Shown: positions 1 through 8,635, numbered from the stretch's first letter. The stretch: DNA of 64,000 nt from Heyndrickxia ginsengihumi (GCF_011008565.1 NZ_JAAIWK010000005.1:62001-126000); one strand, 5' to 3'. Translations and numbers: made by a program. The notes: generated from the sequence alone by a model not told the origin.

Positions 1-19
1 TGTAGTTTAATATAATAAT

Positions 20-33
20 TGAAACCGGTTTCT
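20..33. promoter_or_regulatory. Candidate LacI-family operator upstream of kdgT-like gene
   Basis: The site contains the perfect 12-bp palindrome GAAACCGGTTTC, centred on CG as in LacI/GalR-family operators. It lies about 50 bp before the permease gene. It resembles, but is not identical to, the operators near the LacI gene at 40.7 kb. It could alternatively be a weak cre. The regulator is probably encoded outside the window or by that LacI gene; this is inference. Confidence 0.45.
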
Positions 34-79
34 ATTGCTTGTTTATTGTTTAAAATTGAAACATAGGGGATGGATGAAC

Positions 80-1072
80 ATGAAAATTAAGGAAGCAATA
101 GATAGAGTACCAGGGGGAATGATGTTAATCCCTTTACTTATAGGAGCGTTAATCAGGACATTTTTTCCAGGAATCTTTGATACTCCAGAATTTAAAAGTT
201 CTTTTACAGGTGGTTTGTTAACTGGAACTTCAGCATTATTGGCTGCTTTTTATATTTGTTTAGGTTCAACGATACGATTTCAATCAACTGGCTATATCCT
301 TAAAAAAGGGGTTAGTTTATGGATCGGAAAAATTGCAACCGCTTTTATTATTGCTTTGCTCATTAAACATATTTTTCCGGATCAAAATCACTTGTTTTTA
401 GGTCTGTCTGCATTGGCAATTATAGCTGCTTTTTCTGATACGAATGGCGGTCTTTATATGGCATTAATGGGGCAGTTAGGAAAAAAGGCGGAGGATGTAG
501 CCGCATATTCTATTATGTCGCTTGAATCAGGTCCATTTTTTACAATGCTAATTTTAGGAGTAGCCGGATTGGCAAGTTTCCCAGTTCTGGCTTTTGTTTT
601 CGCGATTCTTCCTTTAGTTGTTGGGATGATTCTTGGAAATTTAGATGAAAAAATGCGCGAGTTTTTAAGCAAAGGTCAAGATGTTATCATTCCGCTTTTC
701 TCATTATCGATTGGAGCAGGAATTAACTTAACAAATGTTGTAAAGGCTGGAATATCAGGGATTATATTAGGAATAGGTGTAGTAGTCATCACAGGTTTAG
801 TTTTATTCATTATTGACCGTGTAACAGGGGGAGATGGTGTTGCGGGAGTCGCTGCTTCATCAACAGCTGGAAACGCAGCAGCAGTACCAGTGGCAGTCGC
901 TGCAATTTATAGCGGATATAGTCAAATCGCTGCAACTGCGACTCTTCAAGTAACAGCAGCTGTTATCGTTACGGCAATTTTAACACCATTGCTTACGACT
1001 TGGTTTGCAAAAAGAGCTGAAAAAAGAAATGTAAGCCATGTCAGTTTAAGTGAAAATCATGATATGAAGTAA
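80..1072 (+). CDS. 2-keto-3-deoxygluconate permease family transporter (KdgT-like)
   Basis: This polytopic membrane protein of 330 residues matches the KdgT family in length (E. coli KdgT 327) and in its N-terminal motif RVPGGMMLIPLL. About ten hydrophobic segments are visible, with conserved SDTNGGLY near residue 120. KdgT proteins import 2-keto-3-deoxygluconate with protons. The start at ATG 80 is chosen because AGGGG at 65-69 is well spaced; ATG 74 is possible. Fourteen bases downstream begins a DUF1537 kinase, followed by PdxA2, so here the substrate is more likely a four-carbon acid such as D-threonate or erythronate than KDG. Family assignment is firm; substrate is inferred. Confidence 0.85.
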   Translation: MKIKEAIDRVPGGMMLIPLLIGALIRTFFPGIFDTPEFKSSFTGGLLTGTSALLAAFYICLGSTIRFQSTGYILKKGVSLWIGKIATAFIIALLIKHIFPDQNHLFLGLSALAIIAAFSDTNGGLYMALMGQLGKKAEDVAAYSIMSLESGPFFTMLILGVAGLASFPVLAFVFAILPLVVGMILGNLDEKMREFLSKGQDVIIPLFSLSIGAGINLTNVVKAGISGIILGIGVVVITGLVLFIIDRVTGGDGVAGVAASSTAGNAAAVPVAVAAIYSGYSQIAATATLQVTAAVIVTAILTPLLTTWFAKRAEKRNVSHVSLSENHDMK

Positions 1073-1085
1073 AGGGGCAAGGATT

Positions 1086-2390
1086 ATGCAGCGTTTTTAT
1101 ATCATTGCAGATGATCTTACGGGGGCGAACGATTCAGGCGTACAGCTATCAAAGATGGGCATCGCATCTACTGTACTTCTAGATTGTAATGATGATCGTA
1201 CATTACAAAGTATACAGGATGTCGCAATTATTGATACTGACAGTCGTGCACTCAGTGAGGAATATGCATTTAAAAATGTTTATCTATCAAGCTTTAAGTG
1301 TTATGAGCAAGGGTTTACTCAAGTTTATAAGAAAATAGATTCCACATTAAGGGGGAATATTGCAGCTGAGTTATCTGCCATTGCACTAGTCCACAAGCCG
1401 GAAATTGTCGTCGTCGCACCTGCATATCCAAAAATGGACCGTTTAACAATTAACGGTCATCAATATGTTCACGGTCATCTCGTTTCGGAATCAGAGTTTG
1501 GAAAAGATCCAAAGACCCCTGTGACAAACAGTTATATTCCAGCAATATTAGGCAAGCTTGTAAAGGATCCAATTATTTTATTGAATCACGATTTATTACA
1601 AGGCTCAACAGAGGAGATTAAGAATTTCATTAGCACTCAAAGTCAACAAGGATCTACTTGGTTCGTCTGTGATGCAAAAACTGATGCGGATTTAAAGAAA
1701 ATCGCAACGGCTTTTGGAAAAGTAAACAAAAAAACGATTTGGGCGGGTTCTGCTGGATTAATTGAATATTTACCTGATGTACTGGATTTAGAGAAGAAAG
1801 CGACCAATCAGGAAAAAGATATTTTAGTTAACAAAACATTAACAGTATCTGGAAGTATGTCAAGTACTACGAAACAACAAATTGAATACATTAAGCATCT
1901 GGCAGATTCTTATTTAATAGAACTCGACCCAGTAGATTTAATAGATCGAACTTATTGTATAAAAGAGATTGTAAATGAGATCAAAAGGATGCAATTTAAA
2001 AAGCACTTTGTTCTATTTGTGGATCCATCAGCTAAGAATAGGAAAGCCACAAAAGAAATTGGTTTTAGGCGCTCTCTCAATAAAAAAGAAATTGGTGCTA
2101 TTATTTCAACAGAACTTGGGAAAATTGCCAAGGAAATCGTGTCAGCTTTTCATGATATTAATGGTTTAATTTTGACTGGCGGAGATACGGCGAAGGCTGT
2201 ATGCAATCAGTTGAATATGTTCCAAATCGCTTTATATTCAGAGATTGAACCTGGATTGCCGTTAGGAAAGCTTAGTAATGCAGTGCAGAATGTATGGGCA
2301 ATCACAAAGGCGGGAGGATTTGGGAATAAGTATTCGTTAGTGAATGCATTAAAATATATGGTAGGAGATGTAAAAGAATATGGATATTAA
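1086..2390 (+). CDS. Four-carbon acid sugar kinase (DUF1537 family; D-threonate/tetronate kinase-like)
   Basis: The 434-residue cytoplasmic protein has the two-domain DUF1537 layout: an N-terminal substrate domain with ADDLTGANDSG (residues 8-18) and KKIDSTLRGN (about 82-91), and a C-terminal ATP domain with LTGGDTA (about 363). The family includes D-threonate kinase DtnK, D-erythronate kinase DenK and 3-oxo-tetronate kinase OtnK. Pairing with PdxA2 and a KdgT-type carrier is the context described for DtnK/DenK, in which the 4-phosphate is oxidised and decarboxylated to dihydroxyacetone phosphate. Its stop overlaps the next gene by 11 bp, indicating translational coupling. The exact stereochemistry of the substrate cannot be read from sequence. 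Confidence 0.85.
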   Translation: MQRFYIIADDLTGANDSGVQLSKMGIASTVLLDCNDDRTLQSIQDVAIIDTDSRALSEEYAFKNVYLSSFKCYEQGFTQVYKKIDSTLRGNIAAELSAIALVHKPEIVVVAPAYPKMDRLTINGHQYVHGHLVSESEFGKDPKTPVTNSYIPAILGKLVKDPIILLNHDLLQGSTEEIKNFISTQSQQGSTWFVCDAKTDADLKKIATAFGKVNKKTIWAGSAGLIEYLPDVLDLEKKATNQEKDILVNKTLTVSGSMSSTTKQQIEYIKHLADSYLIELDPVDLIDRTYCIKEIVNEIKRMQFKKHFVLFVDPSAKNRKATKEIGFRRSLNKKEIGAIISTELGKIAKEIVSAFHDINGLILTGGDTAKAVCNQLNMFQIALYSEIEPGLPLGKLSNAVQNVWAITKAGGFGNKYSLVNALKYMVGDVKEYGY

Positions 2391-3384
2391 TAAACCAATA
2401 GTTGGCATAACAATGGGAGATGGAGCAGGGGTGGGTCCTGAAATCATCATGAAAAGCCTTCGAAATCAAGAAGTTTATGATATTTGTCGCCCAATTGTGA
2501 TTGGCGACAGCAGTATTTTAAATCGCGCCCAACAATTTATTCATAGTGATTTAAAAGTAGAAACTATTACAGAAGATCAATTAGGTGAATTATCTTATTC
2601 GTATGGAACGGTGTATTGTTTAGATCTACATTTACTAAATGAAGATCTCCCAGTCGGGAAAGTGTCCGCTGAAGCTGGGCACGCTGCTTTCGAATATTTA
2701 GCGAAGGCAATTGATTTAGCAAAAAAACAACAAATTGATGCAATATGTACTGCCCCACTTAATAAAGAGGCGCTTCATAAAGGTGGTCATCAATATCCGG
2801 GACATACTGAAATTTTAGCAGACTTAACGAATACGAAAGATTTCTCAATGATGCTTTCTGCTCCAAATTTAAAGGTTATACATGTAACAACACATGTAGG
2901 AATTATAGATGCTGTCAAAATGATTAATCCTGAAAGAGTTTATCATGTTATTAAACTGGCACATGACACTCTTACAAAATCAGGTATCGAACATCCGAGA
3001 ATTGCGGTTTGTGGAATTAATCCTCATGCAGGTGAAAACGGCCTATTTGGCTACGGTGAGGAAGAAGAAAAAATTATTCCAGGAATTGAAAAGGCAAAAG
3101 CAGAAGGCATTCATGCAGTTGGTCCACTTCCAGCTGATACTTTATTTTTCCGCACTGTACGAGGGGACTTTGACATCGTTGTTGCCATGTACCACGATCA
3201 AGGTCACGGACCTGTGAAAGTACTTGGCTTGGATGCAGGCGTCAATATTACAGTAGGTCTACCAATTATAAGAACAAGCGTCGACCATGGAACGGCTTTT
3301 GATATTGCCGGTAAAGGCATTGTAGAAGAGAAAAGTATGATGGAAGCTATTCGACAAGCCGTAGAACTGGCCCCAAAAAACTAA
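2380..3384 (+). CDS. pdxA2: 4-phospho-D-threonate/erythronate dehydrogenase, PdxA2 type
   Basis: This 334-residue NAD-dependent oxidative decarboxylase of the PdxA superfamily carries the family signatures GITMGDGAGVGPEI, PGHTEIL, GINPHAGENG and MYHDQGHGPVK, which supply metal-binding histidines. True PdxA acts in vitamin B6 synthesis. The overlap with the DUF1537 kinase instead points to PdxA2, oxidising 4-phospho-D-threonate or -erythronate and giving dihydroxyacetone phosphate and CO2. AGGAG at 2363-2367 supports the ATG at 2380. A long perfect hairpin starts right after the stop codon and is shared with the convergent gene. Confidence 0.85.
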   Translation: MDINKPIVGITMGDGAGVGPEIIMKSLRNQEVYDICRPIVIGDSSILNRAQQFIHSDLKVETITEDQLGELSYSYGTVYCLDLHLLNEDLPVGKVSAEAGHAAFEYLAKAIDLAKKQQIDAICTAPLNKEALHKGGHQYPGHTEILADLTNTKDFSMMLSAPNLKVIHVTTHVGIIDAVKMINPERVYHVIKLAHDTLTKSGIEHPRIAVCGINPHAGENGLFGYGEEEEKIIPGIEKAKAEGIHAVGPLPADTLFFRTVRGDFDIVVAMYHDQGHGPVKVLGLDAGVNITVGLPIIRTSVDHGTAFDIAGKGIVEEKSMMEAIRQAVELAPKN

Positions 3385-3434
3385 AAAAAGGTGCCTGACC
3401 CCTTTAGTTCACTAAAGGGGTCAGGCACCTTTTT
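3385..3434. repeat. Palindromic repeat copy 1, bidirectional terminator
   Basis: A 50-base perfect inverted repeat with a 2-base centre (outer arm AAAAAGGTGCCTGACCCC) fills the gap between the convergent pdxA2 and alcohol dehydrogenase genes and reaches the latter's stop codon. The A-run and T-run at its ends make a Rho-independent terminator on both strands. It is one of six related elements between 3.4 and 20.8 kb. Confidence 0.9.
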
Positions 3435-4557
3435 ATGGTGTTACGACTATTCTATTGACTTCACCGTTTGTTAAGCGGTCAAATCCTTCATTAATTTTTT
3501 CTAAAGGAATGACATCACTTAACAGTTTATCTACTGGCAGACGACCTTGTTTGTATAATTCTATAAACCTAGGAATATCGCGTGATGGAACACAACTTCC
3601 TAAATAAGATCCCTTTAGTACTTTTTCATCTGCAGTTAAAGTAACTTGTGGAAAGGAAAACTCGTGATCTGGATGTGGGAGACCTGTCGTTGTTGTTGTT
3701 CCGCCTCGGCGCGTAATATGATAAGCGACTTTCATAGCTGGAACGGCACCAGCTGTTTCAAAAGCAAACTCAACTCCGCCGTCAGTCACCTTTTTAATTT
3801 GGTCAATAACATCTTCATCTCGAGAATTAAAGACGTGGGTGGCTCCTAATGTTTTTGCAAAGGCTAATTTACTTGGATTGATATCAACCGCGATTACTTC
3901 TCTAGCACCAGCGGCAATAGCCCCAAGCAATGCACTTAAACCGACACCGCCAAGCCCAACAACGGCGACAGAGTTTCCCATTTTTACTTTCGCTGTGTTA
4001 ACGACGGCGCCCACACCTGTCATAACGGCGCAACCAAATAACGCCGCTTTTTCAAAAGGAATAGATGGATCAATTTTTACTAATGAATTCCTTGAAGTTA
4101 CGACATAGCTTGAAAAAGCACTAACCCCTAAATGATGATTAATATAATGGTTGCCATCATGTAGTCGTTTCGCCCCGCTTAATAATGTACCGTTACTATT
4201 TGTCTTTGCCCCTTCTTCACATAGTGCAGGTCTTCCTTCCTGGCACGGAGCACAGTGACCGCATGTAGCGACAAAGATACATACAACATGATCCCCAACT
4301 TGTAAATCATGAACATCTTCACCTGTTTCAACGACAACACCGGCAGCCTCATGTCCTAACGCCATTGGCAATGGACGGGGACGACTGCCATTAATAACCG
4401 ATAGATCAGAATGACATAGTCCTGCTGCCTTGATTTCAATTAATACTTCTCCACGTCCTGGAGCGTCTAGTTCCAGTTCTCTAATCACAATCGGCTTACT
4501 TTCCTCATAAGGGGATTGAGCTCCCATTTTCTCAAGTACTGCGGACGTTACTTTCAT
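3433..4557 (-). CDS. Zinc-dependent alcohol dehydrogenase, MDR family
   Basis: This 374-residue medium-chain dehydrogenase has catalytic zinc ligands Cys48, His69/Glu70 and Cys176, the structural zinc cysteines 99, 102, 105 and 113, and the NAD-binding motif GLGGVG at 201-206, all intact. It probably interconverts an alcohol and an aldehyde in the cytoplasm. It lies 57 bp downstream of a lactonase, in apparently one transcript from a sigma54 promoter. A natural reading is lactone opening to a hydroxy acid, then oxidation to a semialdehyde, as with BlcC/BlcB in Agrobacterium, although BlcB is from another dehydrogenase family. Substrate is inferred; family is clear. Confidence 0.88.
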   Translation of the reverse strand: MKVTSAVLEKMGAQSPYEESKPIVIRELELDAPGRGEVLIEIKAAGLCHSDLSVINGSRPRPLPMALGHEAAGVVVETGEDVHDLQVGDHVVCIFVATCGHCAPCQEGRPALCEEGAKTNSNGTLLSGAKRLHDGNHYINHHLGVSAFSSYVVTSRNSLVKIDPSIPFEKAALFGCAVMTGVGAVVNTAKVKMGNSVAVVGLGGVGLSALLGAIAAGAREVIAVDINPSKLAFAKTLGATHVFNSRDEDVIDQIKKVTDGGVEFAFETAGAVPAMKVAYHITRRGGTTTTTGLPHPDHEFSFPQVTLTADEKVLKGSYLGSCVPSRDIPRFIELYKQGRLPVDKLLSDVIPLEKINEGFDRLTNGEVNRIVVTP

Positions 4558-4614
4558 GTTTTTATCCTCCTCGGCAAAAATAGCTATTTTACTTGTGATT
4601 ACATGGCAAAAAAA

Positions 4615-5463
4615 TTATTCGTAATAGCCTTCAGTTGATTTAATAAATTGTTTAAACTGTTCTGCATCATGGCCAAACCAAACTTGTGAGTCTGTTTCTT
4701 TTGCAATTTTTTTAATTTTTTCAACTGCTTTTACATACCCAAGTGAGTCGTAAATAATTCCTGGAATTTTAATTGGCGGTCCATAGTTTTCAGCTGAATA
4801 GACAGCATCCGAGGCTAAAATAATGCCTCCTGTATCAGGCATGTCAATTTGCAGGCCAATCAGTCCCCATGCGTGTCCGCTTCCAAAATTTAAAATTTTG
4901 ATGCCATCAACAAGTTCGATATAGTCTTCATTGCGCCCAATTGTCTGCCATTGTAAATGGTTTTTTATCCAAGCGTCGATATCTGCCCAAATATAGGCAC
5001 CGCCTTTATCGTAATTTGCATAAGAACGGAGGGTTCCATTTAATTCATCCTCATGAACAATGATTTTTGCGTTCGTAAACATTTCTAAACAGCCCGCATG
5101 ATCTAAGTGCAAATGGGAAGCGATGACAAACTTAATATCTTCAGGACGAACATTTAACTGTTCGAGACGGTTATGCAAGTAACATTCTTCATTCGCTTGC
5201 CATGGAAAGGTTTTTTGGGTCATTTCCTCCCATCTGCCTTTTTCGCCCATCGAATTTGGGTTACATGCAGTATCGAACAGAATTTTTCCTTCGGGGTGAT
5301 CAATTAGTACTGTATAAATCGGAAATTCTACAAAAGTGGCAGGCATATTTGGTTGATCAATCGTTGCAGGATTATGCATTGCAACCATATAATTCTTATC
5401 CATTCTCATTCTTCCATTATCTAATACGAAAAGTTTTGGACGCGGTTTAATGATATTTGCCAT
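4615..5463 (-). CDS. Metallo-beta-lactamase-fold lactonase (AHL/gamma-butyrolactone lactonase family)
   Basis: The 282-residue protein has the dinuclear zinc motif H117-L-H119-L-D121-H122, followed by His197, bridging Asp219 and His265, the order seen in AiiA and BlcC/AttM lactonases. It should hydrolyse a lactone ring. Overall length and sequence style resemble gamma-butyrolactone lactonase, so it may be catabolic rather than a quorum quencher. The start at 5463 is preferred because GGGGG is 8 bases upstream; an ATG at 5469 is too close, and longer versions would begin inside the promoter. It precedes the alcohol dehydrogenase and is divergent from a sigma54 activator. Confidence 0.85.
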   Translation of the reverse strand: MANIIKPRPKLFVLDNGRMRMDKNYMVAMHNPATIDQPNMPATFVEFPIYTVLIDHPEGKILFDTACNPNSMGEKGRWEEMTQKTFPWQANEECYLHNRLEQLNVRPEDIKFVIASHLHLDHAGCLEMFTNAKIIVHEDELNGTLRSYANYDKGGAYIWADIDAWIKNHLQWQTIGRNEDYIELVDGIKILNFGSGHAWGLIGLQIDMPDTGGIILASDAVYSAENYGPPIKIPGIIYDSLGYVKAVEKIKKIAKETDSQVWFGHDAEQFKQFIKSTEGYYE

Positions 5464-5506
5464 TTTCATTCCCCCATTAGTTTGTTTAAAATTCATACGT
5501 GAAAAA

Positions 5507-5523
5507 TGCAAGAATTATGCCAA
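5507..5523 (-). promoter_or_regulatory. Sigma54 (RpoN/SigL) -24/-12 promoter of the lactonase operon
   Basis: On the minus strand the site reads TTGGCATAATTCTTGCA, matching the SigL consensus TTGGCAC-N5-TTGCA at all conserved positions except one (T for C). Transcription would start near 5495, leaving a leader of about 30 bases before the lactonase start. A sigma54 activator gene is divergent from it, which makes this promoter call strong. Confidence 0.88.
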
Positions 5524-5560
5524 CCTAAAAAACACGTGCTGACTAGATAAAATATTTCGT

Positions 5561-5644
5561 ATGGTGAAAATATTCTTCACATTGTGTTAAGATAAATACA
5601 GAAAGCGGTTACAATATTCTTTTTGGAAAGAAAATATTCACCAT
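5561..5644. promoter_or_regulatory. Candidate upstream activator sites for the sigma54 activator
   Basis: Two 17-base sequences, at 5561-5577 (ATGGTGAAAATATTCTT) and inverted at 5628-5644, match at 15 of 17 positions. They lie about 40 and 105 bp upstream of the -24/-12 promoter, the usual place for enhancer sites of bacterial enhancer-binding proteins. The second also sits just before the activator's own start, so autoregulation is possible. Inferred from symmetry and position only. Confidence 0.55.
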
Positions 5645-5659
5645 TCAAAAGAGGGGGAA

Positions 5660-7030
5660 TTGGCCATTTATCAAAATATCGCAAAGATAAGTACGAGATT
5701 AGAGACAATACTTGAGTTTGTTTCTGATGGCGTCTATATTGTTGATCATTCTGGCATTACACTTTTTGTTAATAAGGCTTATGAACAGTTGTCTGGTTTT
5801 AGCCGCAATGATTTATTAGGTCGATATATGGGTGATTTAATAGAGGAAGGATATATTAATCAATCAGTCTCGTTATTAGTTTTAAGGGAGAAAGAACCTG
5901 TATCAATTATGCAAACATTGCGGGGAGAGAAAGACGTCATAGTGACAGGGAGACCGATCTTTGATCAGAATGAAAATATTGAAATGGTTGTTACGAGTGT
6001 CAGAGATATTACAAAATTGAACAAGCTGAAGGATCATTTAGAACGTGCTGAAAATATTTCAAATTTAAATCACCATCGTTTTACATACCGCCAACAAGGA
6101 GATGAACAAGCACAGTTTCTTTATAAAAGTGAACAAATGAAAAAAATTATTCAACAAGTGGAACAAGTAGCACCATTTCCGACAAGTGTACTAATTACAG
6201 GACCTTCTGGGGTAGGGAAAGAGGAAATTGCGAATTTGATTCATTATATGAGCAATCGTCAAAAGAAGCCGTTTATTAAAGTGAACTGTGCGGCAATACC
6301 TGAAGCATTATTGGAATCAGAGCTTTTTGGCTATGAAGAAGGGGCATTTACTGGCTCGAAAAAGAAAGGGAAAATGGGGCTGCTTGAGTTAGCGGATGGC
6401 GGAACATTTATGTTAGATGAAATCGGTGACATGCCGATGTCATTGCAAGTAAAACTGTTACGGGTCGTTCAAGATAAAATGATTCAAAGAATTGGCAGTA
6501 CACAATCAAAAAAAATAGACGTCAGAATTATTTCAGCAACTAATCAAGATTTAGAAAAAAGAATGGAGAAGGGAGCATTTAGAGAAGATTTATTTTACCG
6601 TCTAGCGGTTGTACAAATCGAAGTACCGCCTCTTAATGAGAGGCTGGACGATGTAGAAATATTAATTGATTACTTTTTCAATAGTTTTAAGCAGCAATAT
6701 CGGATGGAGAAGGAGCTTTTGCTCGAAACAAAGAAAGTGTTACAAGGCTATCACTGGCCAGGTAATATTCGCGAATTAAAAAATGTGGTGGAAAGTATTA
6801 TCGTTTCCATCCCAGACAAAATCATTACACCAGAGCACTTACCGCGCCATATTTTCCAAACTTCATATAAAAGTATTCCGAAAACATTAAAGGATCAAGT
6901 TGAGAACTATGAAAAGATGCTAGTAGAAGAAGCAATTAAAAGAAAGCAATCAATCAGACAGGCAGCAAAAGAACTCGGTATTCATCACACAACATTGGTT
7001 AAAAAATTAAAAAGATGGAATGGTGCCTGA
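5660..7030 (+). CDS. Sigma54-dependent transcriptional activator with PAS sensor domain
   Basis: The 456-residue protein has an N-terminal PAS domain (about 12-115), a AAA+ domain with Walker A GPSGVGKEE (about 181), the sigma54-contact loop GAFTG (about 228) and Walker B MLDEIGD (about 252), and a Fis-type helix-turn-helix at about 433-453. It would hydrolyse ATP to open a SigL promoter in response to a small molecule sensed by PAS. The divergent lactonase operon carries such a promoter and is the obvious target. The start is TTG 5660 behind GAGGGGG. The last two residues and the stop codon lie inside a palindromic repeat, so the natural C-terminus may have been altered by its insertion. Confidence 0.9.
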   Translation: MAIYQNIAKISTRLETILEFVSDGVYIVDHSGITLFVNKAYEQLSGFSRNDLLGRYMGDLIEEGYINQSVSLLVLREKEPVSIMQTLRGEKDVIVTGRPIFDQNENIEMVVTSVRDITKLNKLKDHLERAENISNLNHHRFTYRQQGDEQAQFLYKSEQMKKIIQQVEQVAPFPTSVLITGPSGVGKEEIANLIHYMSNRQKKPFIKVNCAAIPEALLESELFGYEEGAFTGSKKKGKMGLLELADGGTFMLDEIGDMPMSLQVKLLRVVQDKMIQRIGSTQSKKIDVRIISATNQDLEKRMEKGAFREDLFYRLAVVQIEVPPLNERLDDVEILIDYFFNSFKQQYRMEKELLLETKKVLQGYHWPGNIRELKNVVESIIVSIPDKIITPEHLPRHIFQTSYKSIPKTLKDQVENYEKMLVEEAIKRKQSIRQAAKELGIHHTTLVKKLKRWNGA

Positions 7031-7070
7031 CCCCTTTTAGGCTTTAATGCCCAAAAGGGGTCAGGCACCA
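7021..7070. repeat. Palindromic repeat copy 2, overlapping a stop codon
   Basis: A 50-base hairpin with 18-base arms (TGGTGCCTGACCCCTTTT and its complement) surrounds a loop containing TTAATGC. The codons GGT, GCC and the TGA stop of the sigma54 activator lie in the left arm. It probably terminates that transcript before the MFS gene, although no strong T-run follows. Confidence 0.85.
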
Positions 7071-7118
7071 TATTATTATTTTATGTAAATTTAAATTTTG
7101 TTATAAGTTCTAACAAAC

Positions 7119-7142
7119 ATCTCTTGAAAACTATGAAGAGAT
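7119..7142. promoter_or_regulatory. Inverted repeat upstream of MFS gene
   Basis: A perfect 7-bp inverted repeat (ATCTCTT / AAGAGAT) with a 10-base spacer lies 35 bp before the GTG start of the transporter. It could be an operator or a leader hairpin. No sigma54 promoter is visible here, so co-regulation with the lactonase is not supported by sequence. Confidence 0.35.
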
Positions 7143-7176
7143 CCTTTGTTGAAACACATTAAAAGGGGGGAATAGT

Positions 7177-8523
7177 GTGGAGGAAGTAATCGGAAGCCGG
7201 TTGGATTCTTTAGCAATTGGAAGTGGGCACAAAAAGGCTACGATCCTAATTGGAGTTGGCCTGTTTTTTGAAATGTATGAACTTTTTTTATCGGGTGTAT
7301 TATCAAGTGTACTAGGTGAGAAGTTTCATATCAGTGAAGGGATCATGCCGCTTTTATTAGGCTCAAGCTTTTTAGGGATGTTTGTTGGAGCGATTTTCCT
7401 CAGTAGAGTTGCGGATCGATATGGGAGGAAAAAGGCCTTTTTATTTAATTTTGCTATTTATAGTTTTTTTACATTATTGATCGCTTTCAGTCCAAATGTT
7501 GAATGCATTATTTTATTTCGATTTTTAGCAGGGTTAGGTTTAGGGGCACAGCCCGCCCTTTGTGATACGTATCTATCTGAAATTATCCCAACGGATAAAC
7601 GTGGAAAATATATTGCGTGGGCATATACTTTATCTTTCCTTGCTGTTCCAATTGAGGGATTTATTGCAAGAGCGCTAGTTCCGTTATCACCTTTAGGTTT
7701 TGAAGGTTGGAGATGGGTGTTTCTTATTGGAGCAGTTGGGGCAATTGTTGTATTTTTCCAAATGAAAAACTTACCGGAATCACCAAGATGGCTGGCATCC
7801 GTTGGAAGATTTAAGGAAGCAGAAAGTATTCTAGCAAAGTTAGATACAAGCTCACAAGTCAGTGTAGCTTTAGAATCTTCAGCAAAGGATTTTATGAAAA
7901 CGGTCCAAGTTGCCAAACCATATTCATATGCCGTCGTCTTTCAAAGAAAATTTGTAAAACGCACAGTTATGCTTTACATTCTTCAAATCTTTCAAACGGT
8001 TGGATATTTCGGTTTTGGGACGCTGGCACCGTTAGTTTTAGCGGCAAAGGGTTATACGATTACGCATTCACTTGAGTTTGTTGCTCTTTCTTTCATTGGA
8101 TATCCATTGGGTTCTTTGTTTTCTGTACCATTAATTGAGAGAATTGATCGTAAATGGCTTGTTTGTCTTTCAGCTTTCTGTATGGGGCTGTTTGGAATAT
8201 TATTTGGCATTGGCAATTCTTCTACGACCATTATTCTATATGGGTTCCTTTACACACTGTTTAGCAATGTATTTTCGAATTCATTTCACGTCTTGCAAGC
8301 AGAAATATTCCCGACGGATATTCGGGCTTCTGCTACTGGAATAGCTTATAGCTTAAGTAGAATTATGAGCGGTTTAATGCCATTTATGTTGCTCCCTGTT
8401 TTGCAACAATATGGAGCAACAACCGTGTTTGTCATCGTTGCCACAGCAATGATCATTGTTATATTAGACATTGCGATACTGGCACCAAAAACAACCGGCC
8501 GCTCGCTGGAAACACTTCAATAA
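7177..8523 (+). CDS. MFS transporter, metabolite:H+ symporter type
   Basis: The 448-residue integral membrane carrier has about 12 hydrophobic segments and the MFS signature RVADRYGRKK between helices 2 and 3, plus a second-half LIERIDRK motif. PESPRWL after helix 6 and the C-terminal TTGRSLETL resemble sugar and organic-acid porters. GTG 7177 follows AGGGGGG with good spacing. It sits alone between two palindromic terminators, so it is probably a monocistronic unit, perhaps importing the lactone or hydroxy acid handled by the neighbouring lactonase cluster. The substrate is not determinable. Confidence 0.85.
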   Translation: MEEVIGSRLDSLAIGSGHKKATILIGVGLFFEMYELFLSGVLSSVLGEKFHISEGIMPLLLGSSFLGMFVGAIFLSRVADRYGRKKAFLFNFAIYSFFTLLIAFSPNVECIILFRFLAGLGLGAQPALCDTYLSEIIPTDKRGKYIAWAYTLSFLAVPIEGFIARALVPLSPLGFEGWRWVFLIGAVGAIVVFFQMKNLPESPRWLASVGRFKEAESILAKLDTSSQVSVALESSAKDFMKTVQVAKPYSYAVVFQRKFVKRTVMLYILQIFQTVGYFGFGTLAPLVLAAKGYTITHSLEFVALSFIGYPLGSLFSVPLIERIDRKWLVCLSAFCMGLFGILFGIGNSSTTIILYGFLYTLFSNVFSNSFHVLQAEIFPTDIRASATGIAYSLSRIMSGLMPFMLLPVLQQYGATTVFVIVATAMIIVILDIAILAPKTTGRSLETLQ

Positions 8524-8577
8524 AAGGTGCCTGACCTCTTTTGAGCATTAAAGCACAAAAGGGGTCAGGCACCTTTT
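8522..8577. repeat. Palindromic repeat copy 3, terminator
   Basis: The arms AAAAGGTGCCTGACC and complement enclose a centre with TTAAAGC. The left arm differs from the family at one base (CCTC for CCCC), giving one non-perfect pair. It begins inside the stop codon of the MFS gene and ends in TTTT, as expected for a terminator. Confidence 0.85.
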
Positions 8578-8635
8578 AATTGACGGAAGATTTATAATTT
8601 AGTACCATAAAGACATGGTAATCATAAATGAAATA

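Noticed and set aside
2380-3384. Calling this gene pdxA for vitamin B6 synthesis
   Set aside because: It overlaps a DUF1537 kinase and follows a sugar-acid permease, which is the PdxA2 catabolic context; no other B6 genes are present.
7071-7176. Search for a second sigma54 promoter before the MFS gene
   Set aside because: No TGGC-N8-TGC pattern is present in this interval, so shared SigL control is not supported.
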